Assembly: GCA_024958715.1 (NCBI GenBank)
Contig: JANWUS010000050.1
Coordinates: 21,780 to 85,779 of the forward strand
Source of the DNA: Cyanobium sp. FGCU52
Lineage (GTDB): Bacteria; Cyanobacteriota; Cyanobacteriia; PCC-6307; Cyanobiaceae
DNA: 64,000 nt
Direction of reading: 5' to 3'
Position numbers and translations under genes: made by a program. The notes under the pieces are model-generated. The model made no database searches. It saw nothing but the letters and a program-made list of their open reading frames with translations, and was not told the origin of the DNA. This document shows, piece after piece, positions 27,222-36,974 of this stretch; position 1 is the first letter of the stretch, and each line of letters starts with the position of its first letter.

Positions 27222-27641
27222 TCACCCCTCGGGCATGAAGTGGTCGGAAGGGGAGGTGGCTGCGGCGGGATGGGCCCTGTCCGGCCGCAGCCGCGAGGCT
27301 TCCCGCAGGTAGGGATGGTCGGGAATCCGGTCGGGTTCGAGCCAGGCATGGGCCAGCAGCCGGATGCAGCGGGGCAGATCCCCGGCCACCGCCATCTGCT
27401 GGCAGTCGAGCAGTGCCACGCCGTCCCAGCCCTCCCGCCGGCGGGCCACCGCGGCCGGGAAGCAGGCATCGAGGTCGGCCGTCACCGAGAAGGTGACCGA
27501 CAGCAATCGGGAGCCATCGAGCCGGTTGCGGTGCATCAGGGCATCCACCAGCTCGGCCACCGCCGAGGCGATCGCCTCGGCGGTGTTGGCCTCGGCGGTG
27601 GTGGCGCCGCGCAGGGCCCGCAGCTGGAGGGGAGGCGTCAT
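27222..27641 (-). CDS. aroH: Chorismate mutase, AroH class
   Basis: A 139-residue protein of the trimeric Bacillus AroH type, converting chorismate to prephenate. RGATTAEANT near the N-terminus supplies the active-site Arg and the ensuing helix. HRNRLDGSRL and LLDCQQMAV are also typical. Start ATG at 27641 lies 8 bases after the sppA stop, so sppA-aroH-DUF2808 form a probable operon. Confidence 0.88.
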   Translation of the reverse strand: MTPPLQLRALRGATTAEANTAEAIASAVAELVDALMHRNRLDGSRLLSVTFSVTADLDACFPAAVARRREGWDGVALLDCQQMAVAGDLPRCIRLLAHAWLEPDRIPDHPYLREASRLRPDRAHPAAATSPSDHFMPEG

Positions 27642-27649
27642 GGCGGGGC

Positions 27650-28462
27650 TCAGGGGCGATGGAGCCAGAGCGGCTGCCCGCTCCAGGCGAGTTCGAGGCT
27701 CAGGGCCTGACCCACCGCCCGCAGCGCGCTGCGGCCGGGGATCAGGCCGGCGAAGCGCTTCGGGGGCTTGCCGAAGGTGACAGGACGGCACTTCTCAGGA
27801 TCCAGGCCCGCCAGTTCGGCCGCCAGCCGCCGGGCAGCCTCCTCGTCGCCGAGAGCATCGACCAGGCCGAGGTCCATGGCCTGCTCGCCGGTGAACACCC
27901 GGCCGTCGGCGAAGCTGCGCACGGCCTCCTGGCTCAGGCCCCGCCCCTCGGCCACGGCTGCCACGAACTGGCCGTAGCTGGCGTCGATCAGCCCCTGCAG
28001 CAGGGCCCGTTCATCGTCGGTGAGAGCCCGGTCCGGGGAGAGGATGTCCTTGTAGAGGCCGCTTTTGACGGTGTCGAAGCGGATGCCGATCCGCTCCAGC
28101 AGCCGCGAGAGATCGTTGCCCCGCAGGATCACGCCGATCGAGCCGGTGATGGTGCCGGAATTGGCCACGATCCGCTCGGCGGCCACCCCGACATACACGC
28201 CACCGGAGGCGGAAACGTTGCCGAAGCTGGCCACCACCCGGCAGCCCTTCTGACGCAGCCGCCGAATGGCGGCGTGGATCTCCTGACTGTCGCCCACGGT
28301 GCCGCCGGGGCTGTCGATGCGCAGCAGCAGGGCGGGGCATTCGCGACGTCCCACGGCCTCCAGGGCCTGGATCACCCGCTCGCGGGTGGGGCCGGCGATC
28401 GGCCCCTCGATCGCGATCCGTGCCAGGGTGCGACGGGTCTTGCGGCGCCAGGGCCAGGCCAT
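27650..28462 (-). CDS. sppA: Signal peptide peptidase SppA (short form)
   Basis: A 270-residue single-domain SppA. The serine nucleophile is in GNVSASGGVYV and the general base Lys in KSGLYKDILSP; RIDSPGG precedes them. No N-terminal membrane helix is present, only a basic stretch (MAWPWRRKTRRT), unlike long SppA proteins. It would degrade signal peptides or membrane protein fragments. Start ATG at 28462; upstream in-frame sequence is antisense to the neighbouring transporter gene. Confidence 0.88.
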   Translation of the reverse strand: MAWPWRRKTRRTLARIAIEGPIAGPTRERVIQALEAVGRRECPALLLRIDSPGGTVGDSQEIHAAIRRLRQKGCRVVASFGNVSASGGVYVGVAAERIVANSGTITGSIGVILRGNDLSRLLERIGIRFDTVKSGLYKDILSPDRALTDDERALLQGLIDASYGQFVAAVAEGRGLSQEAVRSFADGRVFTGEQAMDLGLVDALGDEEAARRLAAELAGLDPEKCRPVTFGKPPKRFAGLIPGRSALRAVGQALSLELAWSGQPLWLHRP

Positions 28463-28532
28463 CGGGTCGGTCGGTGTTGGGGGGATCTTAAAAAGAGGGC
28501 CGAGGACGGCCCGCCGGGCCCGGAGCCAGCCC

Positions 28533-29522
28533 ATGCCCCAGCCCCTGCGCTGGCTGTCGATGCTTCTGCCCTTCGCCCTGTGGGGAACGGCGATGGCGGC
28601 GATGCGCCCGCTGCTCGATGGAGCCTCCCCGCCGCTGGTGGCGGCCCTGCGGATCCTGCCGGCCGGGTTGGCGCTGCTGGGGGTGGCGGCTCTGATGGGA
28701 CGCCGCCTGGCGGTGGCCGAGGAGGATCGACCCTGGCTGCTGCTGTTCGCGCTCGTGGACGCCACGCTCTTCCAGGGTCTGCTGACCCGGGGCCTGGCCG
28801 AGACCGGTGCCGGCCTTGGATCGGTGCTGATCGACTCCCAGCCCCTGCTGGTGGCTCTTCTTGCCCGGGTGCTGTTCGCGGAGGCCATCAACCCGGTGGG
28901 CTGGCTGGGCCTGCTGATCGGGCTGCTGGGCATCCTCTGCCTCGGCCTGCCGCAGTCCCTGCTGCGCCACTGGTGGCTGGAGGGGCCCCGGGTGCTGGGG
29001 GAGCCCGCCTGGAGCCACGGTGAGCTGTGGATGCTGGGGGCCGCCGCCGCCATGGCGGTGGGAACCGTGCTCAGCCGCTACGCCTGCCGGCGCAGCGATC
29101 CGCTGGCCGTCACGGGCTGGCATCTGCTGCTCGGTGGGGTCCCCCTGCTCGTGCTCGCGGCGCTCGGTCCCGCTGGAGGGGCCGGCCTGCTCCCCCACTG
29201 GAGCCCGCTCGACTGGGGGCTGATGGCCTACGCCTCCCTGTTCGGCAGTGCCCTGGCCTATGGCCTGTTCTTCTGGTTCGCCACCCGGGGTGATCTCACC
29301 GGCTTCTCCGCCCTCACCTTCCTCACCCCGGTGTTCGCGCTGTTCACCGGGATGGTGCTGCTGGGCGAGCGGCTGCGTCCCCTGCAGTGGCTCGGTGCCG
29401 CTCTCGCCCTGGTGTCGGTGGTGCTGATCCACCGCCGCCAGCTGCTCTGGCAGCGGCCCGATCCGGCCCCGGGGTCCACGGAACCCCTGCCGCTGGAGGA
29501 GAACCGCGTGGGGGTGGGGTGA
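28533..29522 (+). CDS. EamA/DMT-family transporter
   Basis: A 329-residue protein with about ten hydrophobic helices arranged as two EamA repeats (first around ALWGTAMAAMRPLL, second around AAAAMAVGTVLSRY). The C-terminal VLLGERLRPLQWLGAALALVSV is a typical EamA ending. Its stop overlaps the start of the ArnT-like gene (TGATG), so both proteins are made from one message. Substrate not known; amino acids, metabolites or a lipid-linked sugar are possible. Confidence 0.8.
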   Translation: MPQPLRWLSMLLPFALWGTAMAAMRPLLDGASPPLVAALRILPAGLALLGVAALMGRRLAVAEEDRPWLLLFALVDATLFQGLLTRGLAETGAGLGSVLIDSQPLLVALLARVLFAEAINPVGWLGLLIGLLGILCLGLPQSLLRHWWLEGPRVLGEPAWSHGELWMLGAAAAMAVGTVLSRYACRRSDPLAVTGWHLLLGGVPLLVLAALGPAGGAGLLPHWSPLDWGLMAYASLFGSALAYGLFFWFATRGDLTGFSALTFLTPVFALFTGMVLLGERLRPLQWLGAALALVSVVLIHRRQLLWQRPDPAPGSTEPLPLEENRVGVG

Positions 29523-31372
29523 TGGCGACACCGATCAAGCCGGTGGCAAGGCGCTCCAGGCGTTTCGCCCTGCTGGCCGTGCTGGCGCTGGGCCTGCTGC
29601 TGTTCGTCTGGCGGCTCGGCAGCACCGGCCTGGTGGATGAGACGCCGCCGCTGTTCGCCGCCTCGGCGCGGGCGATGGCCGAGAGCGGTGACTGGCTGAT
29701 CCCGCACGTGAACGGCCTGCCCCGCTACGACAAGCCGCCGCTGGTGTACTGGCTGATGGGCGCCCTCTATGCGCTCCCCGGCCAGGCCCGCTGGAATCCG
29801 CTGGGCACCTGGGCGTCCTCCCTGCCGTCGGCCCTGGCGAGCGTGGCCGTGATGCTGCTGCTCTGCGACACGCTGCTGCGCCGTCCCCAGCCGGTGGCCC
29901 GGCCTCCTCTGGTGGTGGCCGTCACCGCCGCCCTGGCCTTCGCCCTCTCGCCCCTGGTGATCCTCTGGGGTCGCATCGGCGTCAGCGACGCGGTGTTCAG
30001 CGCACTGTTGGCCGCCAGCCTGCTGCTGGCCTGGCGCACCTACGCCGCCGGCGTCGGTCCCTGGTGGCCGGCCTGGCCTGTGCTGGGCCTGGCGGTGCTC
30101 GCCAAGGGGCCCGTGGCCGTGGTCCTGTTCGCGCTGACGCTCCTGCCGTTCGGCTGGCTCCAGGCCGATCTCGCCGGTCTGTGGCGCCGGCTGCGACCCG
30201 TCACCGGGCTGGTCCTCACCACCCTGGTGGCCCTGCCCTGGTACGGGCTGGCCCTGCTGCGCGAAGGCCGTCCCTACTGGGACAGCTTCTTCGGCTACCA
30301 CAACCTCCAGCGCTTCACCGCCGTTGTCAATGACCACCTCCAGCCCTGGTGGTTCTTCGCTCCGGTGCTGGTGGTGGCCAGCCTGCCCGCCACCCCCCTG
30401 CTGCTGCTGGGGCTGGCCCGGGCGATCGGGCCGCTCTCCCTGTCCTGGCGCCGCCCCGTCGAACCGCGGTCCGCTGCCGCCTCCCTCGACCGATTCGCCG
30501 CCTGCTGGCTGCTGGCGGTGCTGCTGTTCTTCACCCTCGCCGCCACCAAGCTGCCCAGCTACTGGCTACCCGCCACCCCGGCCGCCGGTCTGCTGATCGC
30601 CCTGGCCTGCCGCACCGGCTTCAGCAGCGGTGACCCCTCCACACCGCCGGACGACCGGGCGGGCCGCCTGGCCTGGCGGCTGACCCTGCTGCTGGCCCTG
30701 CTGCTCGCCGGCGTCTTCGCACTGGCTCCCCTGTGGGTCCCCCTGATCAACGATCCCGAGATGCCCACCCTGCCGGCGGAGCTGCTGGCCGGCCGCCTGC
30801 TGGTGCCGGCGGCCCTCTGCCTGGCGGCCGCCGCTCTGGTCGGCTGGATCCTGCGACGGCGCCCGGCGCCGATCGCCCTGCTGGCCCTGCAGCTTCCCCT
30901 GGCCCTGTTCGTGCCCACGGCCCTGCTCCCCTGCTGGTCCCTGGGCGATCAGGTACGGGGGCTGCCCGTGCGGCGCATGGCCGAGGCCATCGGGCGAACG
31001 GCACAACCCGGTGAACCGCTGGCGATGGTGGGCATCCTCAAGCCCTCCCTGCACTACTACAGCCGCCGTGTCGTGATCTACGAGGGCCGCTGGGCCGGTG
31101 GGTTGGTGAATCTGGCCGATCGGTTGCGACGGGAGGACCGGGAGGGTCAGCGGCCGTCCCCCGCGGCCCAGCAGCCCACGGTGCTCGTGGTGATCGATGC
31201 CACCACCGCGGCCGAGCCCTACTGGCAGGGCCTGGCCCCTCAGGAACTGGCCCGGGCCGGCCTCTACCGGCTCTGGCGCCTCGATCGGGGGCGTCTCGAA
31301 GCCCGGGAGGCCTCCCTGCGGGCCGCCGGCCAGGGGCCCGACTGGTACCGACCGGTTCCGGAGCGTTACTGA
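29522..31372 (+). CDS. ArnT/PMT-like membrane glycosyltransferase (GT83)
   Basis: A 616-residue polytopic enzyme with an N-terminal membrane helix, then the GT-C catalytic region VDETPPLFAASARAMAESGD, including the early acidic pair, and PRYDKPPLVYWLMG. Roughly 10-12 further helices and an extracytoplasmic C-terminal domain follow. This family transfers sugars from polyprenyl phosphate to lipid A or proteins in the periplasm. It is translationally coupled to the preceding EamA gene and ends 7 bases inside the histidine kinase gene, tail to tail. Confidence 0.8.
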   Translation: MATPIKPVARRSRRFALLAVLALGLLLFVWRLGSTGLVDETPPLFAASARAMAESGDWLIPHVNGLPRYDKPPLVYWLMGALYALPGQARWNPLGTWASSLPSALASVAVMLLLCDTLLRRPQPVARPPLVVAVTAALAFALSPLVILWGRIGVSDAVFSALLAASLLLAWRTYAAGVGPWWPAWPVLGLAVLAKGPVAVVLFALTLLPFGWLQADLAGLWRRLRPVTGLVLTTLVALPWYGLALLREGRPYWDSFFGYHNLQRFTAVVNDHLQPWWFFAPVLVVASLPATPLLLLGLARAIGPLSLSWRRPVEPRSAAASLDRFAACWLLAVLLFFTLAATKLPSYWLPATPAAGLLIALACRTGFSSGDPSTPPDDRAGRLAWRLTLLLALLLAGVFALAPLWVPLINDPEMPTLPAELLAGRLLVPAALCLAAAALVGWILRRRPAPIALLALQLPLALFVPTALLPCWSLGDQVRGLPVRRMAEAIGRTAQPGEPLAMVGILKPSLHYYSRRVVIYEGRWAGGLVNLADRLRREDREGQRPSPAAQQPTVLVVIDATTAAEPYWQGLAPQELARAGLYRLWRLDRGRLEAREASLRAAGQGPDWYRPVPERY

Positions 31373-32844
31373 GGCGGCAGGCCGTCGCCCGGCCCTGCTC
31401 CCGGATCGCCGGCTTCGGGCGCCCGCAGGTGCAGGCGGAAACAGCTTCCCTGGCCCAGCTCGCTCTCCACCTCGATCCTGCCCCCCATCGCCTCCACCAG
31501 CAGGTTCACGATCGACAGGCCCAGACCCGATCCCCTGGCCCGGTCGAGGGCGTTGGCCGCGCGATGGAATCGCTCGAAGATCCGCGGCAGGTCGTCGGGC
31601 GGGATGCCGATGCCGCGGTCGCTCACGCTGATGGCCACCCCGGGGCGGCCGTCGGCGTCCCGCTCCCTCACCAGCTCCACCTCGATCGGGGCGTTGTCGG
31701 GGGTGTACTTGTCGGCGTTCTCGATCAGGTTCAGCACCACCTGCTGCAGCCGGTCGGCCTCGGCGATCGCCATCACCGGCTGTTCGGTGGAATCCTGCGG
31801 CAGCCGCAGCTCCAGCCGCCGGGCCAGCTGGCTGCGGGCCAGATCACAGGCCATCAGAAGGATCTCGTCCACCGCCACCGGGCCCGGCAGCAGCTCCAGC
31901 CGGCCCGACTCGCTGCGGGACAGGTCGAGCAGGTCGTTGAGCAGACGCGTGATCCGGTGGGTCTCGGCCTCGGCCGTGGCCAGGGCCCGCAGCTGTTCGG
32001 GCTGGAGGCTGCCCCCCCGCCGCTGCAGACGCCGCAGATAGCCGCTGATGATCGTGAGCGGATTGCGCAGCTCGTGGCTGACCGCACTCACGAAGCTGCG
32101 CTGGTGGTCCCACGTGTGGGCCAGACGATCCAGCAGGCTGTTGTAGGCCTCCGCCAGGTCCTGCACCTCCCGTGGCGCGCCGGCCAACGCCAGCCTGCTG
32201 GTGGCCAGCGTGTCGGTGGTGATGGCCGCCGCCATGCGGTTGAGTTCCCGAAGCGGCCGGATGATGCGGCGCGTCAGCAGGGTGAGGGCCAGCAGGGTGA
32301 GGGCCAGGCAGCCGAGCCAGATCAGCAGCATGTCCATCAGCAGGCGGACCAGGGCCCGCCAGGGTTCGTTCACGTCCTCCGCCACCCAGAGGTCGGTGCC
32401 GTCGGTGCTGCGGTGATGGCGGTGCACCAGATAGCGGTGGTTACCGATCGTGCGGGGTGTCACCGGTCCAGGCCCGTCACCGCTGCCCCCGGGAACGGAG
32501 AACAGTGGAGCTTGGTCGATCCCCTGCAGCGGACGCGAGAGCAGCCGGCGGCCATCGGGTCGGCGGATCCAGAAGAGGGGCCCGCCGCGGGACTGGCGAT
32601 CGATGGCGCGGCTCAGCGCGCTGAGGTCCACCGGCTGGGGACTGGCGGCCACCGCGTCGAGACGGGCCACCAGCGGCTCGGCCGCGGAGGTTGCACGATG
32701 CAGATGGTCGCGGACCAGCGCCTGGCGGTTGAGCTGGATCGTGGCCCCAGCGGCGGCCGCGAACCCCAGGGCGGCGGTGCCGAGCACCGCCAGATGCAAC
32801 TGGACCAGGAGGCTGCCGAACCGTGAGGACCGCCCCGTGCCCAC
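31366..32844 (-). CDS. Two-component sensor histidine kinase
   Basis: A 492-residue membrane sensor: helices at about residues 13-35 and 166-190 enclose a 125-residue periplasmic domain. A HAMP linker leads to the HisKA box SAVSHELRNPL with His257. The ATPase domain shows the N box LNLIENADKYTPD, G1 SDRGIGIPP and G2 GSGLGLSIV. The response regulator is not adjacent in this window. The GT4 glycosyltransferase gene lies 6 bases upstream. Signal unknown. Confidence 0.9.
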   Translation of the reverse strand: MGTGRSSRFGSLLVQLHLAVLGTAALGFAAAAGATIQLNRQALVRDHLHRATSAAEPLVARLDAVAASPQPVDLSALSRAIDRQSRGGPLFWIRRPDGRRLLSRPLQGIDQAPLFSVPGGSGDGPGPVTPRTIGNHRYLVHRHHRSTDGTDLWVAEDVNEPWRALVRLLMDMLLIWLGCLALTLLALTLLTRRIIRPLRELNRMAAAITTDTLATSRLALAGAPREVQDLAEAYNSLLDRLAHTWDHQRSFVSAVSHELRNPLTIISGYLRRLQRRGGSLQPEQLRALATAEAETHRITRLLNDLLDLSRSESGRLELLPGPVAVDEILLMACDLARSQLARRLELRLPQDSTEQPVMAIAEADRLQQVVLNLIENADKYTPDNAPIEVELVRERDADGRPGVAISVSDRGIGIPPDDLPRIFERFHRAANALDRARGSGLGLSIVNLLVEAMGGRIEVESELGQGSCFRLHLRAPEAGDPGAGPGDGLPPQ

Positions 32845-32850
32845 CGCGGT

Positions 32851-34050
32851 TCAGGCGGCCATGGGCGTGCGGATCAGCCCCTGATACAGGCGCTCCAGGG
32901 CATCGATGTTGCGGGTGAGGGTGTAGCGCTCGAGAACCCGCTCGCGCGCCCGCCGTCCGAGTTCGGCGGTCAGCACGGGCTGGTCGCGCAGCACCGGCAA
33001 CAGGGTGCGCAGCTGCGTGGTGACCCCCTGGGTGCGGATCACGATGCCCGCGCCTCCTTCGAGCACCTCCCCGTCGGCGCCGGCGTCGGTGGCCACGCAG
33101 GCGGTGCCGCTGGCCATCGCCTCCAGCAGGGCCAGGGACAGGCCCTCCACCAGGGAGGGCAGCAGGAAGACCTCGGCGAGCTGCAGCAGGGCGATCCGGC
33201 GCTCCAGGCTGGCCTCGTAGCCCCACCAGACCACATCGTTCTCAGCGCCGGTCTGCAGGGAGCTGAGCAGCGGCCCATCGCCCACCACCACCAGCACGCA
33301 GCCCTCGGGCCGCACCAGCCGCCAGGCCCGCAGCAGAGCCTCCACGTTCTTCTCGGTGGACACCCGGCCCATGTAGAGGAAGACGCGCCTCCCCGAGAAC
33401 TGCCGCCGCAGCGCCTCCAGTTCCGCGGCCGGCCCTGCCGGGGGCGGGCACCAGAGGGAGGGATCCACGCCGTTGGGGATCACCGCCAGCCGCTCCCGTC
33501 GCACCCCGAGCCTCTCAAGCATCTCGGCCTGAAGGTCGGAGAACACGATCACCCGGTCGAAGCGGGCCAGGGAGGGGGCGTAGAGCTGATAGGTGAGCTG
33601 CTGGGTGCCTGCGGCGAGGTTGCGCAGGCCGGCATCGAAGGCCGGGTGGAAGGTGGCCACCAGGGGCAGCCCCAGCTGCTGGCACAGATCCGGCAGGCGG
33701 AAGTCGAGCGGGGAGAGGGTGAGGCTGGCGTGCACCAGATCGGGCCGCAGCTGCTCGAGCGATTCGCGCAGCTCGCGCTGGGCCCCCGGCGAGGGGATCG
33801 TGTACACCTGCGACTTCACCAGGTAAGGCAGGGTGACGTCCCGGGTTTCGCCGGTGGGGTCCCAGCTGGGGAGGGGAGGCGTTTCCTCCTGCCGGCTCAG
33901 GGGCGCCGTCGGGGTGTCGAAGTGGATGAAGCTGACCCGATGGCCCCGTTCCCGCAGGGCCGCGGTGGTGCTCAGACCGTAGGTGACATTGCCGCAGAAG
34001 GGGGACTTCTTGCCCAGCCAGGCAACGTGAACCACCGGGAGCGGTTGCAT
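32851..34050 (-). CDS. GT4-family glycosyltransferase
   Basis: A 399-residue GT-B enzyme. The N-terminal glycine-rich acceptor region (LGKKSPFCGNVTYGL) is followed by MGRVSTEKNVEALL and the donor site PSLVEGLSLALLEAMASG with the ExxxxxxxE pattern. It resembles cyanobacterial glycolipid or polysaccharide mannosyl/glucosyltransferases. Start ATG at 34050 (MQPLPVVHVAWLG). It probably forms an operon with the histidine kinase six bases downstream. Confidence 0.85.
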   Translation of the reverse strand: MQPLPVVHVAWLGKKSPFCGNVTYGLSTTAALRERGHRVSFIHFDTPTAPLSRQEETPPLPSWDPTGETRDVTLPYLVKSQVYTIPSPGAQRELRESLEQLRPDLVHASLTLSPLDFRLPDLCQQLGLPLVATFHPAFDAGLRNLAAGTQQLTYQLYAPSLARFDRVIVFSDLQAEMLERLGVRRERLAVIPNGVDPSLWCPPPAGPAAELEALRRQFSGRRVFLYMGRVSTEKNVEALLRAWRLVRPEGCVLVVVGDGPLLSSLQTGAENDVVWWGYEASLERRIALLQLAEVFLLPSLVEGLSLALLEAMASGTACVATDAGADGEVLEGGAGIVIRTQGVTTQLRTLLPVLRDQPVLTAELGRRARERVLERYTLTRNIDALERLYQGLIRTPMAA

Positions 34051-34113
34051 CCGACACCGAAAACTAGCAGTGCTGCCAGTGGCCCCGATGCGGCCCACGG
34101 CGGATGCGCCGCA

Positions 34114-35463
34114 TCAGGGCCGCCACGGCTGCTCCACCAGGGCGGCGGCGGCGGCGATCGAGGCCAGGGCCCAGAGCACCGGCAGCAGCCCATAGCGGCT
34201 CACCACCGCACCGGCCAGGGCCAGGGGCAGGCTGAGGGCGATGTTGATCAGATTGTTCTGCAGGCCGAACACCTTGCCCCTCTGATCCTCGGGGGTGTCC
34301 TCCTGGATGGTGGTCTGGGCGGGGATCGCCACCAGGGCGGAGCCGAAGCCCAGCAGGCCGCAGAGCGAGAGGGTGAGGGGCAGGTTGCCGCGGATCTGGC
34401 CCAGCAGCACCAGGGAGGCGGCGATCAGGCCCAGCCCCACCGCCGCCAGCAGCCGCCGGCGGAAGCGGTCGCCCAGCTGGGCCATCGCCAGGGCACCCAC
34501 CGCCAGCCCCACGCCGCTCATGGCCAGCAGGGTGCCGAAGCCGGTGGGGCCCAGTTCGCCGATCGCCGCCGCCAGGCTGATCGCCAGCACGTACAGGGCG
34601 GCCAGGATGCTGTACAGCAGCACCAGCTGCAGCATGGCCCCCCGCACAGTCGCACGCTCCCGCAGCACCTGCAGGCCCTCGCCCACCTCCTGCCAGACCG
34701 AAACGTTGCGGTTGGAGCGGGCGGGTTCGTCGATCGTGATCCCGGCGATCGCCAGCGCGGCAAGGCCGTAGCAGAGGGGCAGGAGCAGCACCTCGCCGTC
34801 GCGCAGGCCGGTGGGTTCCAGCAGCATCCGCAGCAACCGCAGGATCGGATCGCCGAGGGCGAAGCCCACGATCGTGGCCGCCATGCTGGTGGCCTGGTAG
34901 GCCGAGTTGGCGGCCAGCAGCTGGTGCGAGGGCACGAGCAGCGGGATCGCCGCCTGCTCCGCCGGAGCGAAGAACTGGGTGAGCACCGATTCCAGGAAGG
35001 TCATCAGCACCAGGGCCCAGTAGCCCCAGCTCAGCCCCATCCAGGTGGGCCCGGGGATCAGGCACAGGGGGATGAGCAGCACCAGGAGGGCCCGCAGGCC
35101 GTTGGAGGCCACCATCACGGTGCGTTTCGGCCAGCGGTCGGCCCAGACCCCGGCGACCGTGCCCAGCAGCATCGCCGGGATGGTGTTGGCCACGTAGATG
35201 CCGGTGGCCAGCAGGGTGATCATCTGGGCCCGGTTCTCCAGGCCCATGCGCATGGCGGCGGCGGCCTCGGCCAGGGCCTCGTTGCTCTGGGGGGTGTCGC
35301 TGACCCAGTGCTGGGCGATCAGGAACACCATCAGCACGATGTAGAACTTGTCGGCCAGCTGGGAGAAGATCTGGCCGATCCAGAGGCGCCGGAATCCCGG
35401 CAGGGCCAGCACCGCCCCCAGACCGCGTTCGCGCAGTCCGCTCCGCCCACCGTCCTGGCTCAT
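34114..35463 (-). CDS. MFS transporter
   Basis: A 449-residue, 12-helix major facilitator. The loop-2-3 motif GVWADRWPKRTV is the typical GxxxDRxGRR-like signature of the family, and a central cytoplasmic loop separates the two halves. Proteins of this kind in cyanobacteria are usually annotated as drug or sugar exporters; the substrate is not known. It is followed upstream by recO with an 8-base gap on the same strand. Confidence 0.85.
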   Translation of the reverse strand: MSQDGGRSGLRERGLGAVLALPGFRRLWIGQIFSQLADKFYIVLMVFLIAQHWVSDTPQSNEALAEAAAAMRMGLENRAQMITLLATGIYVANTIPAMLLGTVAGVWADRWPKRTVMVASNGLRALLVLLIPLCLIPGPTWMGLSWGYWALVLMTFLESVLTQFFAPAEQAAIPLLVPSHQLLAANSAYQATSMAATIVGFALGDPILRLLRMLLEPTGLRDGEVLLLPLCYGLAALAIAGITIDEPARSNRNVSVWQEVGEGLQVLRERATVRGAMLQLVLLYSILAALYVLAISLAAAIGELGPTGFGTLLAMSGVGLAVGALAMAQLGDRFRRRLLAAVGLGLIAASLVLLGQIRGNLPLTLSLCGLLGFGSALVAIPAQTTIQEDTPEDQRGKVFGLQNNLINIALSLPLALAGAVVSRYGLLPVLWALASIAAAAALVEQPWRP

Positions 35464-35470
35464 CCCTGGC

Positions 35471-36268
35471 TCATCGTCCGCCCGTGCTCACCGGATCGCA
35501 GCCGGATCGCAGCAGTCTGAAGGCTCGGGGTGTCCGGCCCAGGTGCTCGCTGCACCAGGCCTCGACCACCGCCAGCAGATGCAGCCACACGGGTTCCGGT
35601 CCAAGCAGGGCCCGGTCGCGGCGACGGGGCGGCACCGCGCGGGGCAGCCGCTGCAGGAGGGCCAGTTCCGAGGCGTTGAGCACCATCTTCGCTCCGGGCA
35701 CCGCTCCGATCGCCAGCCCTTCCCCCGGCAGCAGGCTGCAGCGCCAGTCCCAGTTCCCCAGGGGCGGCTCCAGGGGCGCATCGGTGCGGCAGCAGCGGGC
35801 CAGGGGCAGGGCGAAGCCGCCCAGAGCGAGCAGGTGCACGCTGCCCTGAACCGCCGTGGCCACGGCCTCGACCCGATCGGAGCGTTCCAGCACCACCTCC
35901 TCCAACCGCCCGAACTGCAGCAACAGATCGGCCAGTATCCCCGGAGCCGGGTCCTCGGCCGGCACCAGCCGCAGCGCCAGCTCCGCCAGCGCCTGGGCCG
36001 CCGCCAGGGTCTCCAGCCGCTGGCCGAGGTCGCTGTAGCTGCGCAGCACGGTCAGCTGGCGCACCCGGCGCAGCCCCCGCTGCCCCCCCACCTGCAGGCG
36101 CAGCAGGGTGAGGGGCTGGGCCGCCGCCAGGCTGCTGCGGGGCCGGCGGGCACCGGGCACCGCCAGCCGCAGCAGCCCCGCATCCGCGCTCAGCACCGTG
36201 AGCAGCCGGTCGCTCTCGCCCAGGGGGCCGCAGGCGAGGGCGAGCCCTTCGAGCAGCGTCTCGGGCAT
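35471..36268 (-). CDS. recO: DNA repair protein RecO
   Basis: A 265-residue protein with the N-terminal OB-fold (LACGPLGESDRLLTVLSADAGLLRLAVPGARR) and helical C-terminal half typical of RecO. It helps load RecA on SSB-coated DNA. The four-cysteine zinc motif present in many RecO proteins is not evident here. deoC lies 14 bases upstream in the same orientation, a frequent pairing in picocyanobacteria. Confidence 0.9.
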   Translation of the reverse strand: MPETLLEGLALACGPLGESDRLLTVLSADAGLLRLAVPGARRPRSSLAAAQPLTLLRLQVGGQRGLRRVRQLTVLRSYSDLGQRLETLAAAQALAELALRLVPAEDPAPGILADLLLQFGRLEEVVLERSDRVEAVATAVQGSVHLLALGGFALPLARCCRTDAPLEPPLGNWDWRCSLLPGEGLAIGAVPGAKMVLNASELALLQRLPRAVPPRRRDRALLGPEPVWLHLLAVVEAWCSEHLGRTPRAFRLLRSGCDPVSTGGR

Positions 36269-36281
36269 GGTGGCGGCGGAC

Positions 36282-36974
36282 TCAGGGCGAAGGAGGCTTG
36301 CGCAGGGCCTCCATCAGCCCCACCCCCCGGCTGGTGCCCAGCCGGCTGGCTCCGGCCTCCACCAGGGCGTAGGCCTGCTCGAGATCGGCGATTCCGCCGG
36401 AGGCCTTGATCGCCGCCCGGCCCCGGGCCAGCTCCCGCAGACGCGCCACCTCGGCCGGGGTGACCTTCGGACCGAAGCCGCTGCCGGTCTTGAGGAAGCG
36501 GGCGCCGGCGTCGACGCTCACCTCCACCAGCAAGGAGAGGGCGTCGGGCTGGAGCCGGCCGCTCTCCACGATCACCTTCACCGGCAGACCCAGATCGGTG
36601 AGGGCCGCCAGGTCGTCGAGCACGGCATTGCCGTCGCCGTCGGCGAGCGCGCCGAAATCCGGCACCACATCGAGTTCGTCGGCACCGGCGGCGGCGGCGG
36701 CCTCCGCCTCTGCCCGCTTGATCGCCGCCGGTACGGCGCCGAAGGGGAATCCCACCACCGACACCAGCCGCACCGGACCCCCCAGCGGCAACCGCTCCCG
36801 GGCCACCGCCACCCAGCGGGAGGCCACACAGACCCCGGCGAAGCCGAAGTGGCGGGCCTCCTCACAGCAGATCTCGATCGCGGCCCGCCCCCGGTGCGGA
36901 TCGAGCAGGGCATGCTCGATCCGTGGCGCCAGGTCGGGGAGATCGTCGGAGCGCCGTCCGGCTTCAGGACTCAC
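36282..36974 (-). CDS. deoC: Deoxyribose-phosphate aldolase
   Basis: A 230-residue TIM-barrel aldolase that cleaves deoxyribose-5-phosphate to glyceraldehyde-3-phosphate and acetaldehyde. The Schiff-base Lys is in FLKTGSGFGP, the proton-relay Lys in AAIKASGGI, and GADELDVVPDFGAL carries the conserved Asp. It starts with GTG at 36974, overlapping the end of hpf by 11 bases. Confidence 0.93.
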   Translation of the reverse strand: MSPEAGRRSDDLPDLAPRIEHALLDPHRGRAAIEICCEEARHFGFAGVCVASRWVAVARERLPLGGPVRLVSVVGFPFGAVPAAIKRAEAEAAAAAGADELDVVPDFGALADGDGNAVLDDLAALTDLGLPVKVIVESGRLQPDALSLLVEVSVDAGARFLKTGSGFGPKVTPAEVARLRELARGRAAIKASGGIADLEQAYALVEAGASRLGTSRGVGLMEALRKPPSP

